NCBI GenBank assembly: GCA_003344405.1
Contig: NOWV01000086.1
Span: forward strand, 186,001 to 250,000
From: Trichoplax sp. H2
Lineage: Eukaryota; Placozoa; Uniplacotomia; Trichoplacea
Direction of reading: 5' to 3'
Length of the DNA stretch: 64,000 bases
Shown piece after piece: positions 63,717 through 64,000 of the stretch (positions within the stretch are counted from its first letter, which is position 1; every line of letters begins with the position of its first letter). A model generated the notes under the pieces. That model made no database searches and was not told where the DNA came from. It saw nothing but the letters and a program-made list of their open reading frames with translations. Both the position numbers and the translations under genes were made by a program.

Positions 63717-64000
63717 CTAAGGAAATACATAAAACAAAGGAATCAATTTAAATGAACGAAACTAAAATGAATATTAAAGTACCATATTAATGATGCAATA
63801 AAATTCTATGGAAACTATAAAATAATAACTATTGCATAATAAAATTATGAATTAATGATTTACATCAATCAATTCATATCATTGGCCACTTAAATAGTGA
63901 AATAAAATAAATAATATTTTTTGCAATTAATAACGAAACAAAAACGTATCAAAATTCATTAGTAAGCTCGATCCTTCACGAAATGTTCTGGAAATTTTAT
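63717..64000 (-). other. Probable intron of the GABA-B-type receptor
   Basis: The exon at 63716-63579 starts with a phase-0 acceptor inside the ligand-binding domain, so the upstream sequence must be intron followed by exons beyond the window. No further exon was recognised here. Confidence 0.5.

Overview
The window is intron-dense, AT-rich animal nuclear DNA. Nine protein-coding genes can be traced exon by exon, with GT-AG boundaries and intron phases that stay in frame: STYXL1-like, CHD1L/ALC1, DRG1, PHF12, NSRP1 (CCDC55), SRRT/ARS2, CCDC43, NDUFV1 and a GABA-B-type receptor. PHF12 with its FHA module, STYXL1 and a class C GABA-B receptor point to a metazoan. The compact spacing, many short introns and low GC fit a non-bilaterian such as a placozoan (Trichoplax/Hoilungia type). 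A sponge is the alternative. This placement is inference; no database search was possible.

Layout, left to right. 1-1743: no gene. 1744-9471 (+): STYXL1-like pseudophosphatase, 10 exons. 10897-18930 (-): CHD1L/ALC1 chromatin remodeller, 32 exons, with a BRCT-like domain after the macro domain. 19021-20093: a ~0.5 kb block present twice around a 20-N gap, between the divergent CHD1L and DRG1 starts. 20137-22973 (+): DRG1. 23658-28083 (-): PHF12. 28084-28479: divergent promoter spacer with a hairpin. 28480-31629 (+): NSRP1. 34680-40327 (+): SRRT. 42620-44609 (+): CCDC43. 46141-49645 (-): NDUFV1. About 51500-53801: an intronless, stop- and frameshift-riddled stretch derived from a deoxynucleoside kinase and a thymidine phosphorylase. 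55951-56547: a solo LTR with a 5-bp target-site duplication. 58442 to beyond 63716 (-): GABA-B-type receptor whose 5' end lies outside the window.

The genes are mostly housekeeping and do not form one pathway. Themes recur: chromatin and PAR-linked repair (CHD1L, PHF12), RNA processing (NSRP1, SRRT), translation-linked GTPase (DRG1) and respiration (NDUFV1). The most striking non-coding signal is a family of TACAG/CTGTA pentamer arrays, rich in palindromes. They sit in all five internal spacers that contain a start codon and not in the three tail-to-tail spacers, so they look promoter-associated.

All exon models come from reading the sequence by eye with family knowledge. Exon boundaries are the best phase-consistent choice and were not confirmed by transcripts.
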